Assembly: GCF_010894455.1 (NCBI RefSeq) | Contig: NZ_JAAIXY010000031.1 | Coordinates: 51,117-115,116, forward strand | DNA: 64,000 bases | Reading direction: 5' to 3' | Source of the DNA: Myxococcus eversor | GTDB taxonomy: Bacteria > Myxococcota > Myxococcia > Myxococcales > Myxococcaceae | Shown: piece after piece, positions 1 through 7,583 of the stretch | Layout: every line of letters begins with the position of its first letter | How positions within the stretch are numbered: the stretch's first letter is position 1 | The notes under the pieces: generated by a model | What the model saw: the letters and a program-made list of their open reading frames with translations, nothing else | What the model was told of the DNA's origin: nothing | Database searches by the model: none | Position numbers and translations under genes: made by a program

Positions 1-1548
1 CCCGGCCCCAATCCCCTGCTCCAGAACCACGTCCTGATGATCATCCACCCGCCCTTCCTGTACCTGGGCTACGTGGGCATGACGGTGCCGTTCGGCGTCG
101 CGGTGGCGGGCCTGCTGCGCGGCGAGATTGGCGAAGCGTGGATGGCGCCCCTGCGGCGCTGGACGCTGGTGGCGTGGTTGTTCCTGTCGATTGGCATCAT
201 CCTCGGCGCCTGGTGGGCCTATGCCGTGCTCGGCTGGGGCGGCTACTGGGCGTGGGATCCGGTGGAGAACGCCAGCTTCCTGCCGTGGTTGACGGCGACG
301 GCGTTCATGCACTCGACGATGGTGCAGGAGCGCAAGCGGATGCTGAAGCTGTGGACGCTGTCGCTCGCGCTCGCGTCCTTCGTGCTGACGATCCTGGGCA
401 CGTTCATGACGCGCTCGGGCATCTTCAACTCGGTCCACTCCTTCACCCAGTCGGACATCGGCCCCACGTTCCTGGTGTTCCTGGGCGTGCTGCTGGTGGT
501 GTGCATCGCCCTCCTGGCGGTGCGCGGTCCGCTGCTGGTGCCCGAGGGGCGGCTGAGCTCGCTCGCGTCACGCGAGGCCAGCATCCTGATGAACAACCTG
601 GTATTCGTGGCGATCACGTTCACGGTGCTCCTGGGCACGCTGTACCCGCTGGTGTCCGAGGCGGTGCGTGGCGTGCGCGTCAGCGTGGGTGAGCCGTACT
701 TCAACAAGATGGCGGTGCCGGGTGGAATCGCCGTGCTGTTCCTGATGGGCGTGGGCCCGGTGCTGCCGTGGGGCAAGCCGGACAAGGAGACGCTCCGGCG
801 GCAGTTCCTCATCCCCGCGGGGGTGGGCCTGGTCGTCGCGGCCATCTGCTTCGGGGTGGGGCTGCGCGGCGTGTACCCGCTGCTCACCTTCGGGCTGGCG
901 GGCTTCGTCACCGTCGTCACGCTGCGCGAGCTGGTGTCGCCCATCCGGGTCCGCATGACGGAGCGCAAGGAGAGCTTCCTCACCGCGGTGTTCACGAGCG
1001 CCACCAAGGCGCAGCGCCGCTTCGGCGGCTACGTGGTGCACCTGGGAATCGTCCTCATCATCGTCGCGGTGTCCGCGTCGTCCTCGTACGTGAAGCACAC
1101 GTCGGGCACGTTGAAGAAGGGCCAGACGATGACGTTGGACGGCTATCAGCTCAAGTACCAGGGGCTGATGAGCGGCGAGGAGCCGCACCGCACCTTCGTC
1201 GCGGCGCGCGTGGAGGTGACGACGCCGGGCGGCAAGGTGGAAGAGGTGAAGCCCCGCCTGAACTACTACGAGCGGAGCACGGACCCCATCGGCACGCCCG
1301 CGGTGCGAGAGACGGCCGGCGAGGACCTGTACATCTCCCTGATGGCCTTCTCCGAGCAGGCCGGCAACGCGAGCTTCAACGTCTGGGTCTTCCCGATGGT
1401 GGGGTGGATCTGGTGGAGCATCCCGCTCCTGGTGCTGGGCACGCTCATCGCGCTGTGGCCGCGTCGGCGGGCGGCGGTGGCGACGGCCAGCGCGGAAGCA
1501 GGCGCTTCGCCCCTGGCGGGTGGTGACGCGGAGCGGGGGGCGGCCTGA
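1..1548 (+). CDS. ccmF: Cytochrome c maturation protein CcmF (5' end outside window)
   Basis: CcmF is the inner-membrane haem lyase core that hands haem from CcmE to apocytochrome c on the periplasmic side. The reading frame is open from base 1; the first in-window residues read NPLLQNH followed by MIIHPPFLYLGYVG, a conserved CcmF stretch, so the ATG at 37 is internal. The WWD-type haem-handling segment GWGGYWAWDPVENASF is clear near residue 80 of the visible part. Many membrane helices follow, then a periplasmic region and a last helix before a polar tail. About 515 residues are visible; the family is usually around 650, so roughly the first fifth is missing. The stop overlaps the ATG of the next gene (TGATG), indicating co-translation with the CcmG-type thioredoxin. 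Confidence 0.95.
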   Translation, partial: PGPNPLLQNHVLMIIHPPFLYLGYVGMTVPFGVAVAGLLRGEIGEAWMAPLRRWTLVAWLFLSIGIILGAWWAYAVLGWGGYWAWDPVENASFLPWLTATAFMHSTMVQERKRMLKLWTLSLALASFVLTILGTFMTRSGIFNSVHSFTQSDIGPTFLVFLGVLLVVCIALLAVRGPLLVPEGRLSSLASREASILMNNLVFVAITFTVLLGTLYPLVSEAVRGVRVSVGEPYFNKMAVPGGIAVLFLMGVGPVLPWGKPDKETLRRQFLIPAGVGLVVAAICFGVGLRGVYPLLTFGLAGFVTVVTLRELVSPIRVRMTERKESFLTAVFTSATKAQRRFGGYVVHLGIVLIIVAVSASSSYVKHTSGTLKKGQTMTLDGYQLKYQGLMSGEEPHRTFVAARVEVTTPGGKVEEVKPRLNYYERSTDPIGTPAVRETAGEDLYISLMAFSEQAGNASFNVWVFPMVGWIWWSIPLLVLGTLIALWPRRRAAVATASAEAGASPLAGGDAERGAA

Positions 1549-2108
1549 TGCGTCGGTACCGCTATACCATCGGCTTCGTCATCGTCTGCGTGGGCCTGCT
1601 GGTGGTGCTGGCCAAGGGCTTCGGGCGCAATCCGCACGAGGTGCCCTTCATGCTCGCGGGCAAGCCGGCACCGGACTTCGTGCTGCGCTCGCTGGACACC
1701 GGTGAGAAGGTGAGCCTGGCGGACCTGAAGGGCCGCCCGGTGGTCATCAACTTCTGGGCGTCGTGGTGTGGGCCCTGCCAGTACGAGCACCCGGTGCTGG
1801 AGTGGGGGCAGCGGGAGTTCGGCTCGCAGGCGGTGTTCCTGGGCGTCGTCTTCGAGGACTCCGAGGACAACGCGCGCGCGTTCCTGCGACGCCAGGGGTA
1901 CAGCTTCCCGCAGCTCGTGGACCCTCGCTCGCGCATGGCGGTGAGCTATGGCGTTGCGGGTGTGCCGGAGACCTACTTCATCAACCCGGCGGGCACCATC
2001 CAAGGCAAGCACGTGGGGCCCATCGACCCGGAGACGCTGACCCGGCGCATCCGCGAGCTGACGGCCACCGCGGAGGCTCCTTCCTCCGCCGAGGCGGCCC
2101 GGCCGTAG
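1548..2108 (+). CDS. ccmG: CcmG/DsbE-type membrane-anchored thioredoxin
   Basis: Periplasmic thiol-disulfide reductant that keeps apocytochrome c cysteines reduced for haem attachment. The 186-residue protein has an N-terminal membrane anchor (residues 8-24), then a thioredoxin fold with the active site WCGPC (Cys74, Cys77) and the cis-proline segment GVPETYF. Length is normal for CcmG/TlpA proteins. The ATG shares one base with the ccmF stop, so the two are translationally coupled. The general TlpA family is broad, but position directly after ccmF makes the cytochrome c role the best reading. The expected next genes, ccmH and ccmI, are not here but at 16937-18430. Confidence 0.9.
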   Translation: MRRYRYTIGFVIVCVGLLVVLAKGFGRNPHEVPFMLAGKPAPDFVLRSLDTGEKVSLADLKGRPVVINFWASWCGPCQYEHPVLEWGQREFGSQAVFLGVVFEDSEDNARAFLRRQGYSFPQLVDPRSRMAVSYGVAGVPETYFINPAGTIQGKHVGPIDPETLTRRIRELTATAEAPSSAEAARP

Positions 2109-2214
2109 CGCCTCACCGGAGGCCTCTCGCTTCCGGTGGAATCGACGTATCATCGGCCGGCTTGCGCTGGACCGAGAGGGCTTCCCCCCGCCCTCCGCAC
2201 AGCAAGGTGGGTTC

Positions 2215-3573
2215 ATGCGGTGCCCGGAGTGCGGCGAAGCCTCGAACAGTCGGCTGAGGTATTGCGAGAACTGCGGCGCGAAGATGCCGGAGCCCCCCCC
2301 GGGCGTCACGGGCTCGCGTCCCACGCTCCGGGCCAGGCGGTCGATGGAGGAGCCGTCCTACGCGGCGGATATCATCGACGAGGCGGAGGCCCACCGCCAG
2401 GGCGTCGACTATGTGCCGCCGGCACCCGCGGCGAAGTCGAAGTCGAAGGTGATAGCGACGGCGACGGCTGACACGGCCGAGGACACGGACCCGGGACAGA
2501 CGGGGCCCAAGTACGACGGTCCCCGGTGGCTGGCGAGCGTGCCGGCGCACTCCCAGAGCGTGGTGGGGCTGGCGGTGCTGGCCTTCGCGCTGGCGCTCTC
2601 CATCCTCCCCGCCTTCGACGGCGTGGGCGTGGTGGGCACGTTGCTGGCCCTGGTGGGCGGGGTGCTGCTGGTGGCGCGCGAGCTGCGCCTGGCGGGCGAG
2701 GCCTCGAGCGTGACGAAGCTCCTGCCCGCGGTGCTCTATCGCCCCGAGGTGCCAGCGGCGTACGCGGCGCTGCTGACGGCGCTGGCGGTGCGGATGTTGG
2801 GGCTGGGCTTCACGCCGGTGCTGTGGCTGCTGGGCGCGGGCCTCGTCGTCCATGACCAGTACCGCAAGGTGATCGCGGGTCCGGAAGGCGTGCTGGCGCG
2901 CTACTTCGACGGGAGGCAGTTGCTCGTCGTTCCAGAGGTGGTGGCGCTGGGGGGCGTGGCGCTGTGCGTGCTGACGCTCTTCGCTCCGTGGGCGACGGTG
3001 AGCACGATGCCCGAGGTGGCGAATGCGCCGGTGCCCGCGGGCCCTCCGGAGCTGCACGTCATCCCCTCGCAGCGTGCCGCGGACGACGTGCTCTATACGG
3101 CGGGGGCGGGCATCACCACGCTGTCCGGGTGGGATTTGTCCGGCGCCGTGGTGGTGGAGTTGCTGTTGCTGTCGCTCTTGGGATTGCTCGCGCTGAGGCC
3201 GGAAGTGTCGCGGCCCGCGTGGACGCGCTTCGCGCCGGCTGGCGTCGTGGGGGTGGGCCTGCTCTGGGCGCTGTTGCACATTCGCATCTCGCCGGGGCCC
3301 ATCATCTTCGTCATCGGCCTGGGCGCGGTGGGTGTGCAGGCGTTCCGGCAACTGCGTGAGGCGCAGTTGCAGGCGTACGCGGCCCCGGTGCCCGCGTATG
3401 ACGACGGCATGGACGAGACGGAGCGCCTGGACGACGAGCCGGATCCGGACGACATGGGTCCGGATGACGAGCCGGGCGCTTACGCCACGCGCCCGGACGA
3501 TGAGCCGGAGCCGGACCCGGACGACATGGGCCCGGACGACGAGATGGAGGACGTGAAGCCGCGCAGGCGGTGA
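2215..3573 (+). CDS. Zinc-ribbon multi-pass membrane protein with acidic tail
   Basis: Unknown function. The 452-residue protein begins with a zinc ribbon (CPEC at residues 3-6 and CENC near 22-25), followed by a polar linker. About six to eight hydrophobic segments lie between residues 120 and 375. The last ~70 residues form a highly acidic tail in which the block DPDDMGPDDE is repeated. The ATG at 2215 is preceded by an AAGGTGG ribosome site, and the zinc ribbon starts immediately after it, which fixes the start. It lies 106 bases after ccmG on the same strand and may be read with the ccm genes. Zinc-ribbon membrane proteins of this style are common in myxobacteria; no reaction can be assigned. 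Confidence 0.75.
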   Translation: MRCPECGEASNSRLRYCENCGAKMPEPPPGVTGSRPTLRARRSMEEPSYAADIIDEAEAHRQGVDYVPPAPAAKSKSKVIATATADTAEDTDPGQTGPKYDGPRWLASVPAHSQSVVGLAVLAFALALSILPAFDGVGVVGTLLALVGGVLLVARELRLAGEASSVTKLLPAVLYRPEVPAAYAALLTALAVRMLGLGFTPVLWLLGAGLVVHDQYRKVIAGPEGVLARYFDGRQLLVVPEVVALGGVALCVLTLFAPWATVSTMPEVANAPVPAGPPELHVIPSQRAADDVLYTAGAGITTLSGWDLSGAVVVELLLLSLLGLLALRPEVSRPAWTRFAPAGVVGVGLLWALLHIRISPGPIIFVIGLGAVGVQAFRQLREAQLQAYAAPVPAYDDGMDETERLDDEPDPDDMGPDDEPGAYATRPDDEPEPDPDDMGPDDEMEDVKPRRR

Positions 3574-3589
3574 GCTTGTCGTTCGAGCA

Positions 3590-3653
3590 GGCTCCCGCGA
3601 CCAGGGAGCCGCCGGACATGCGGCACTGGCCTGCTTCGAAGGCACGAAGCAGG
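3590..3653 (+). terminator. Two consecutive hairpins after the zinc-ribbon gene
   Basis: Two perfect inverted repeats lie just past the stop at 3573. GGCTCCC/GGGAGCC has arms at 3590-3596 and 3604-3610. CCTGCTTCG/CGAAGCAGG has arms at 3630-3638 and 3645-3653. Neither is followed by a clear T-run, so intrinsic termination is only suggested. The second hairpin overlaps the first recognisable bases of the acyl-CoA synthetase remnant. Confidence 0.4.
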
Positions 3654-4308
3654 TCCATCCTCGGGAGAACGACGACCCGGCTCGATTGGCCTGCGCATGC
3701 CGGCTCAACCGATGAAGGCCGTGGTGATGGATTCAGAGGGGCAGTACGTCCGGGACTGCGTGGACGACGAAGTGGGCGTCCTGGTGGTCAGCGGTCCGAA
3801 CGTGTTCGACGGCTACCTGTCACCGGAGCAGAACACGAAGCTCTTCCCCGACCTGGGTGACGGACGACGCTGGCTGGACACGGGAGACCTGGGACGCCGG
3901 GACGCCGACGGGTTCTTCTGGCTCACGGGGAAGAAGAAGGAGCTCATCATTCGCGGTGGGCACAACATCGACCCGGCCGATATCGAAGCAGCGCTCTACA
4001 AGCATCCGGCGGTGCAGCTCGCGGCGGCCATCGGTCGTTCCGATGCGAGGGCGGGCGAGCTCCCCGTCGCATATGTCCAGCGCAAGGAGGGAGCGCGATC
4101 GACACCCGAGGAACTCCTGTCGTTCGTCGCGGGAGAAATCGCCGAGCGCGCGGCGATGCCCAAGGCCATCCGCATCATCGAGACGATGTCCCTCACTGCC
4201 GTGGGGAAACAGGCGCCCACATACCAAGGGGAGACAGCAGCAGGACGACTGCGTCGACTGCTGCGCTCACCACTGGTGGCAGTCGCCGAGCGTCTCCCGA
4301 ATCGCTGA
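3630..4308 (+). pseudogene. Remnant of an acyl-CoA synthetase (AMP-binding family), C-terminal part
   Basis: From the ATG at 3697 an open frame of 203 codons encodes only the C-terminal portion of an acyl-CoA/AMP-forming ligase. Visible are the hinge TGDLGRRDADGFFWLTGKKKE, the GGHNIDP loop and a late LTAVGK motif. A full enzyme is about 500-650 residues, so the ATP-binding N-terminal domain is gone. In-frame codons upstream of the ATG (3664-3696) still read GERRPGSIGLR, typical of the family. The preceding bases read FEGTKQVHPREN in a different frame, which points to a frameshift. After LTAVGK the expected lysine-bearing ending is replaced by unrelated residues. There is no plausible ribosome site at 3697. 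A decayed gene is the best reading. Confidence 0.75.
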
Positions 4309-4350
4309 ACCCGCACGGCACGTGCCGGCCGACAACGATTCAGCACCGGC

Positions 4351-4629
4351 TCAGTCATTACCGAAGTCGGCGTCGAACGAAGCGATGGCCTGTTCAACCG
4401 TCGCGAACAGGCTGCTCCTCACTTCCGGCGCCTCTTCACAAAGCAACTCCCAGAACTGCTGCTCGTGGCGGCGGAGAAGCTCTCGCTCCACGGGCAACCT
4501 GACCCAGTCAGCGCTCTGGACCACGAAGCCGCGTCCGGGAAGCACTTCGACACAACGGTAGACGACTGCCACGTTGGCCCCAAGACGTCGGACGATGTCG
4601 AAGGGCCGGTACAGCACCGAGTCGCTCAT
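4351..4629 (-). CDS. Small hypothetical protein
   Basis: A 92-residue soluble protein with no recognised domain. It is charged, mixed alpha/beta in composition (hydrophobic stretch ANVAVVYRCVEVLPG near residue 20, acidic C-terminal half), and has no signal peptide or membrane segment. It is convergent with the acyl-CoA synthetase remnant and lies 57 bases upstream of nothing else on its strand except the serine hydrolase gene that starts further away, so it appears to be its own unit. The frame is the only long one here on either strand with sensible protein composition. Confidence 0.5.
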   Translation of the reverse strand: MSDSVLYRPFDIVRRLGANVAVVYRCVEVLPGRGFVVQSADWVRLPVERELLRRHEQQFWELLCEEAPEVRSSLFATVEQAIASFDADFGND

Positions 4630-4685
4630 GGACGCGAAGCCTACTCCCGCGGAGCCCAGCCCCCGCGGGAGTCTCTGCGGCAGAG

Positions 4686-6152
4686 CTACTTCGCCACGGG
4701 CTGCCCGATTTCCTTGAGCACCTTCTCCGCGTTCGTGTTCGTGGGATCCAGCTCCAGCGAGCGGCGGTAGCTCGTCACGGCCTGGGCCTTGTCACCGTGG
4801 GCCAGATACGCCTCGCCCAGGCTGTCATGGACGTTCCCATCCTGCGGGAACAGCTCCACGTTGAACTTGAAGATCTCAATGGCCTCCGGCAAGCGGCCCC
4901 CCTGCATCAACCGATAGCCGACGGTATTGAGCTCTCCCACCCCGAAGAAGTACTCAGCGGGCTTCTTCGCCTTGACCGCCTTGTACTGGGTGATGGCGTC
5001 CGTGGCGGGTCCCTTGGCAAGCGACTCCCACACCACTTCGCCAATCGGCTTCAACGGCGTCTGGGGCGTGACGCCGTGAAGGACGCTCAGGGCTCCCACC
5101 GCCATGCTGCGCGCCCTCACCCCGCGCCCCACGTTGCTCAGGACGATGATGACCTCCTTCTTCTCCGGCACGCGCACCAGATACGAGCTGAAGCCGTTGA
5201 TGCCACCACCGTGGCTCGTGGACGCGACCTCCGTCTTCCCGTCATCCAGCTTGATGGGCGACACGTCCCAGCCGAAGCCGTACCCCGCCAGCCCCGGGGT
5301 GAACATCTTCTGCTTCAGCTCCGCCGACAGCACCTTGTCTCCGTAGAGCGCGCGGTCCCACAGATAGAGGTCCTCCACCGTCGAGTACATCGACCCGGCC
5401 GCGTACGGCAGGCCCATGTCGATATACGCCGCGTTCACGAACCCATCCGGGTTGCGCTCATAGCCGCTCGCGCGCTTGGCCAGCACCGTCGCCGACACGT
5501 CGAAGCCCGTGTTCTTCATCCCCAACGGCTCGAAGATCCGCTCGCGCAGCACCTGCGCGTAGGACTTTCCCGTCACCTTCTCGATGATGGCGCCCAGGAT
5601 GAAGTAGCCCGAGTTGTTGTACGCGTACTTCGACCCCGGCTCGAACTCCAGGTCGCCGCTGGCGAACTGCTTCACGAACTCCGCCACCGTGTACGGATTG
5701 CGGGAGATCTTCTCACCGAAGTCCGGCCGCCCCGTATAGCTGGGGATGCCCGACGTGTGGTTCAGCAGGTGCGTCACGGTGATGCGCGAGCCCGTGTCCT
5801 TGCGGTAGTCCGGCAGGTGCTTCGTGATGGGGTCCTCGAGCCCCACCTTGCCCTCTTCCACGAGCTTCAGGATGAGCACGGCGGTGAACTGCTTGGTGAC
5901 GGAGCCGATGCGGAACTTCGTGTCCGGCGTCACCGGAAGCTGCCACTCGAAGTTCGCCTGGCCATACCCCTTCTTGAGGATGATGCCCTTCTCGTCGGCG
6001 ACCAGCAGCGCTCCGTTGAACTGCTTCAGCTCCAGGTACTTCGCGGCCAGGCGGTCAATCGAGTCCTTCCGACTCGCCGCGCTCGCCGACGACACCGCGA
6101 GCAACAGCGCCATTCCCGCGACGACTCCAACATCCATCCATCCGCGCTTCAT
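4686..6152 (-). CDS. Secreted beta-lactamase-like serine hydrolase with C-terminal TPRs
   Basis: Class C beta-lactamase/DD-peptidase fold serine hydrolase, 488 residues from the chosen start. The ATG at 6152 gives a clean signal peptide (MKRGWMDVGVVAGMALLLAV, cut near SSASA) and has GAGGGAG eight bases upstream; the longer frame reaching 6347 is rejected because its extra residues look non-coding. The three active-site motifs are visible: SVTK (Ser84, Lys87), YNN (178-180) and HGG (314-316). Residues beyond about 410 form tetratricopeptide repeats. Substrate is unknown: many proteins of this family are esterases or peptidases, not antibiotic-degrading enzymes. It is divergent from the thioredoxin lipoprotein gene, sharing a 145-base promoter region. 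Confidence 0.85.
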   Translation of the reverse strand: MKRGWMDVGVVAGMALLLAVSSASAASRKDSIDRLAAKYLELKQFNGALLVADEKGIILKKGYGQANFEWQLPVTPDTKFRIGSVTKQFTAVLILKLVEEGKVGLEDPITKHLPDYRKDTGSRITVTHLLNHTSGIPSYTGRPDFGEKISRNPYTVAEFVKQFASGDLEFEPGSKYAYNNSGYFILGAIIEKVTGKSYAQVLRERIFEPLGMKNTGFDVSATVLAKRASGYERNPDGFVNAAYIDMGLPYAAGSMYSTVEDLYLWDRALYGDKVLSAELKQKMFTPGLAGYGFGWDVSPIKLDDGKTEVASTSHGGGINGFSSYLVRVPEKKEVIIVLSNVGRGVRARSMAVGALSVLHGVTPQTPLKPIGEVVWESLAKGPATDAITQYKAVKAKKPAEYFFGVGELNTVGYRLMQGGRLPEAIEIFKFNVELFPQDGNVHDSLGEAYLAHGDKAQAVTSYRRSLELDPTNTNAEKVLKEIGQPVAK

Positions 6153-6297
6153 GCAGAGCTCCCTCGAAACATCGAACCGCCGGCATCGACCGGATTGGTC
6201 GGCCCAGACCCACATCCCCCTCCAGGCACGAACAGGGACGACTTCAATTGCGTGCTGACGTGGCATGGGCCCCAGGCCCGCGCTACCTTCAGTCGTG

Positions 6298-6810
6298 ATG
6301 CGCAACCATCCCCCCAGGCAAGCACTGGCGTTCTGTGTGCTCGCCATGATGACCTGGGCCTGCCGGAGCGAGCCTCCCCCCAGCTACGTCCGCGTCGAAG
6401 GCGCCGCGCCGGTCATCGAGGATGCACCGGACGCACGAGCGCTGCTGGTGGTTTTCTGGGCGTCCTGGTGCCCCCCCTGTCGCAGGGAGACACCGCAGCT
6501 CCAAGCCCTGGCCGAAGCACCTCCCGAGGGACTCCAGGTCGTCGTCTTCAGCCACGACACCGACCTCGCCACCGTGGAGGCGTACTTCGAGGGCCCTCCT
6601 CCTCCCGAGCTGCGCGTGCGGCTGGACCCCGGCAAGCAGGTCGCCCATGCCTTCGGGGTGGAGCTGCTCCCCACCAGCCTCCTCGTCGTCGAGGGCCGAC
6701 TGGTCGCCCGCTTCCCAGGCCCTCGTGACTGGGACTCCCGGGCCATGCGGCGCCTCCTGGAGAAGTTGAGCGTCCCCGTCGAGGGGCGGGTCTCCGGCGC
6801 GGCGAATTGA
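6298..6810 (+). CDS. TlpA-like thioredoxin, probable lipoprotein
   Basis: A 170-residue thiol-disulfide oxidoreductase of the TlpA/ResA group. The N-terminus has a hydrophobic stretch ending at Cys22 (TWAC, a poor but usable lipobox), then a thioredoxin core with WCPPC (Cys58, Cys61) and a cis-proline region (LLPTSLLV). The start at 6298 is preferred over an in-frame ATG at 6265 because it puts the signal sequence at the very N-terminus. It heads a same-strand run that continues into the cysteine-rich and RND efflux genes, so it may keep metal-binding cysteines reduced outside the cytoplasm; that role is inference. Confidence 0.75.
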   Translation: MRNHPPRQALAFCVLAMMTWACRSEPPPSYVRVEGAAPVIEDAPDARALLVVFWASWCPPCRRETPQLQALAEAPPEGLQVVVFSHDTDLATVEAYFEGPPPPELRVRLDPGKQVAHAFGVELLPTSLLVVEGRLVARFPGPRDWDSRAMRRLLEKLSVPVEGRVSGAAN

Positions 6811-6845
6811 CTCAGCCCCTCCGTCCTGGCTAAGCCAGCGGGTGG

Positions 6846-7148
6846 ATGCGGTTCCTCCTGCGATTCCTGGCCGTGCTCCTCGTCTTGATGACGGGCGGTG
6901 TCTTTCAGACGCTGGCCTTCGCCTCGGACACGCACGCCGACTGCGCGGAGGACGAAGACGATGAGTGCACCGACTGCGCTCCCAACTGCGTCCTGTGTCC
7001 CTGCTGTCCGCTGAGAGCCACTCCGGCGCCAGTTCCCTTCATGCAGGACCTCGCCGCCGCGGCCGCTCCGCCCCCTGTTCCTGGCCGCGTGGCCGAGCCG
7101 GTCCTCTCTGGACTGGCCGCCGACATCTTCCAGCCGCCTAGAGCCTGA
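6846..7148 (+). CDS. Small secreted cysteine- and acid-rich protein
   Basis: A 100-residue protein with a signal peptide (residues 1-26). A short segment then carries eight cysteines mixed with many Asp/Glu (DCAEDEDDECTDCAPNC then VLCPCC) and ends in a proline/alanine-rich tail. The cysteine cluster could bind a soft metal such as copper, zinc or silver; this is inferred from composition and from its place just before the RND metal-efflux genes. No named family is recognised. Start chosen at the ATG at 6846, which begins directly with the signal peptide. Confidence 0.6.
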   Translation: MRFLLRFLAVLLVLMTGGVFQTLAFASDTHADCAEDEDDECTDCAPNCVLCPCCPLRATPAPVPFMQDLAAAAAPPPVPGRVAEPVLSGLAADIFQPPRA

Positions 7149-7307
7149 CGACTCCCTTCACGGGAGACGTGTGTCCGCCGCATGCCTCCAGGGCGCGCGG
7201 ACGCACGCACGCGCTCGTCATCTGCAAGCCCTGCCCGTCCACATTCCCCGCGCCTGTCGCGCGGGTTCACCTCGCCGTGGGCAACCCGCCCCGGCTGGAG
7301 CCACCTC

Positions 7308-7583
7308 ATGCGTTCACTGCATCCCCTGTTCGTGCTCGTCGCGCTGCTCACCGTCTCCCCTGCCCTGGCCGAAGACGCACCGAAGGCCGCGGAGAAGTCC
7401 CAGTCCGCCGAAGCAGAGAAGCCCAGGTGTGAGCACGGCGTGCAGAAGTCCCTGTGTACGCGCTGCAACCCGAAGCTCGCCGCCGTCTTCAAGGCCAAGG
7501 GCGATTGGTGCGCGGAGCACGAGCGCCCCGAGTCCCAGTGCTCCCTCTGCCACCCCGACCTCGCCAAGAAGGGCGTGAAGTAG
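7308..7583 (+). CDS. Small periplasmic protein with one CEH/CxxCNP metal-site repeat
   Basis: A 91-residue protein with signal peptide (cut near SPALA, residue 21) and one copy of a cysteine/histidine repeat: CEHG, CTRCNP, DWCAEH, PESQC, CSLCHP. The same repeat occurs three times at the N-terminus of the adaptor encoded by the next gene. The repeat's regular Cys/His spacing suggests metal binding. The start at 7308 is chosen because it begins the signal peptide; the longer in-frame ATG at 7182 adds a non-coding-like Arg/Pro-rich leader. The stop TAG is directly abutted by the ATG of the adaptor gene at 7584, so the two are almost certainly co-translated. Confidence 0.7.
   Translation: MRSLHPLFVLVALLTVSPALAEDAPKAAEKSQSAEAEKPRCEHGVQKSLCTRCNPKLAAVFKAKGDWCAEHERPESQCSLCHPDLAKKGVK

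Noticed and set aside
2113..3708. 531-codon minus-strand frame opposite the zinc-ribbon gene
   Set aside because: His/Arg-rich shadow; the plus-strand gene has a zinc ribbon, membrane helices and a ribosome site.
4797..6728. Long plus-strand open frame opposite the serine hydrolase
   Set aside because: It is an antisense shadow produced by high GC at third positions; its translation is rich in Arg, His, Leu and Gln without domain-like order, while the minus strand has a clear signal peptide and all three catalytic motifs.
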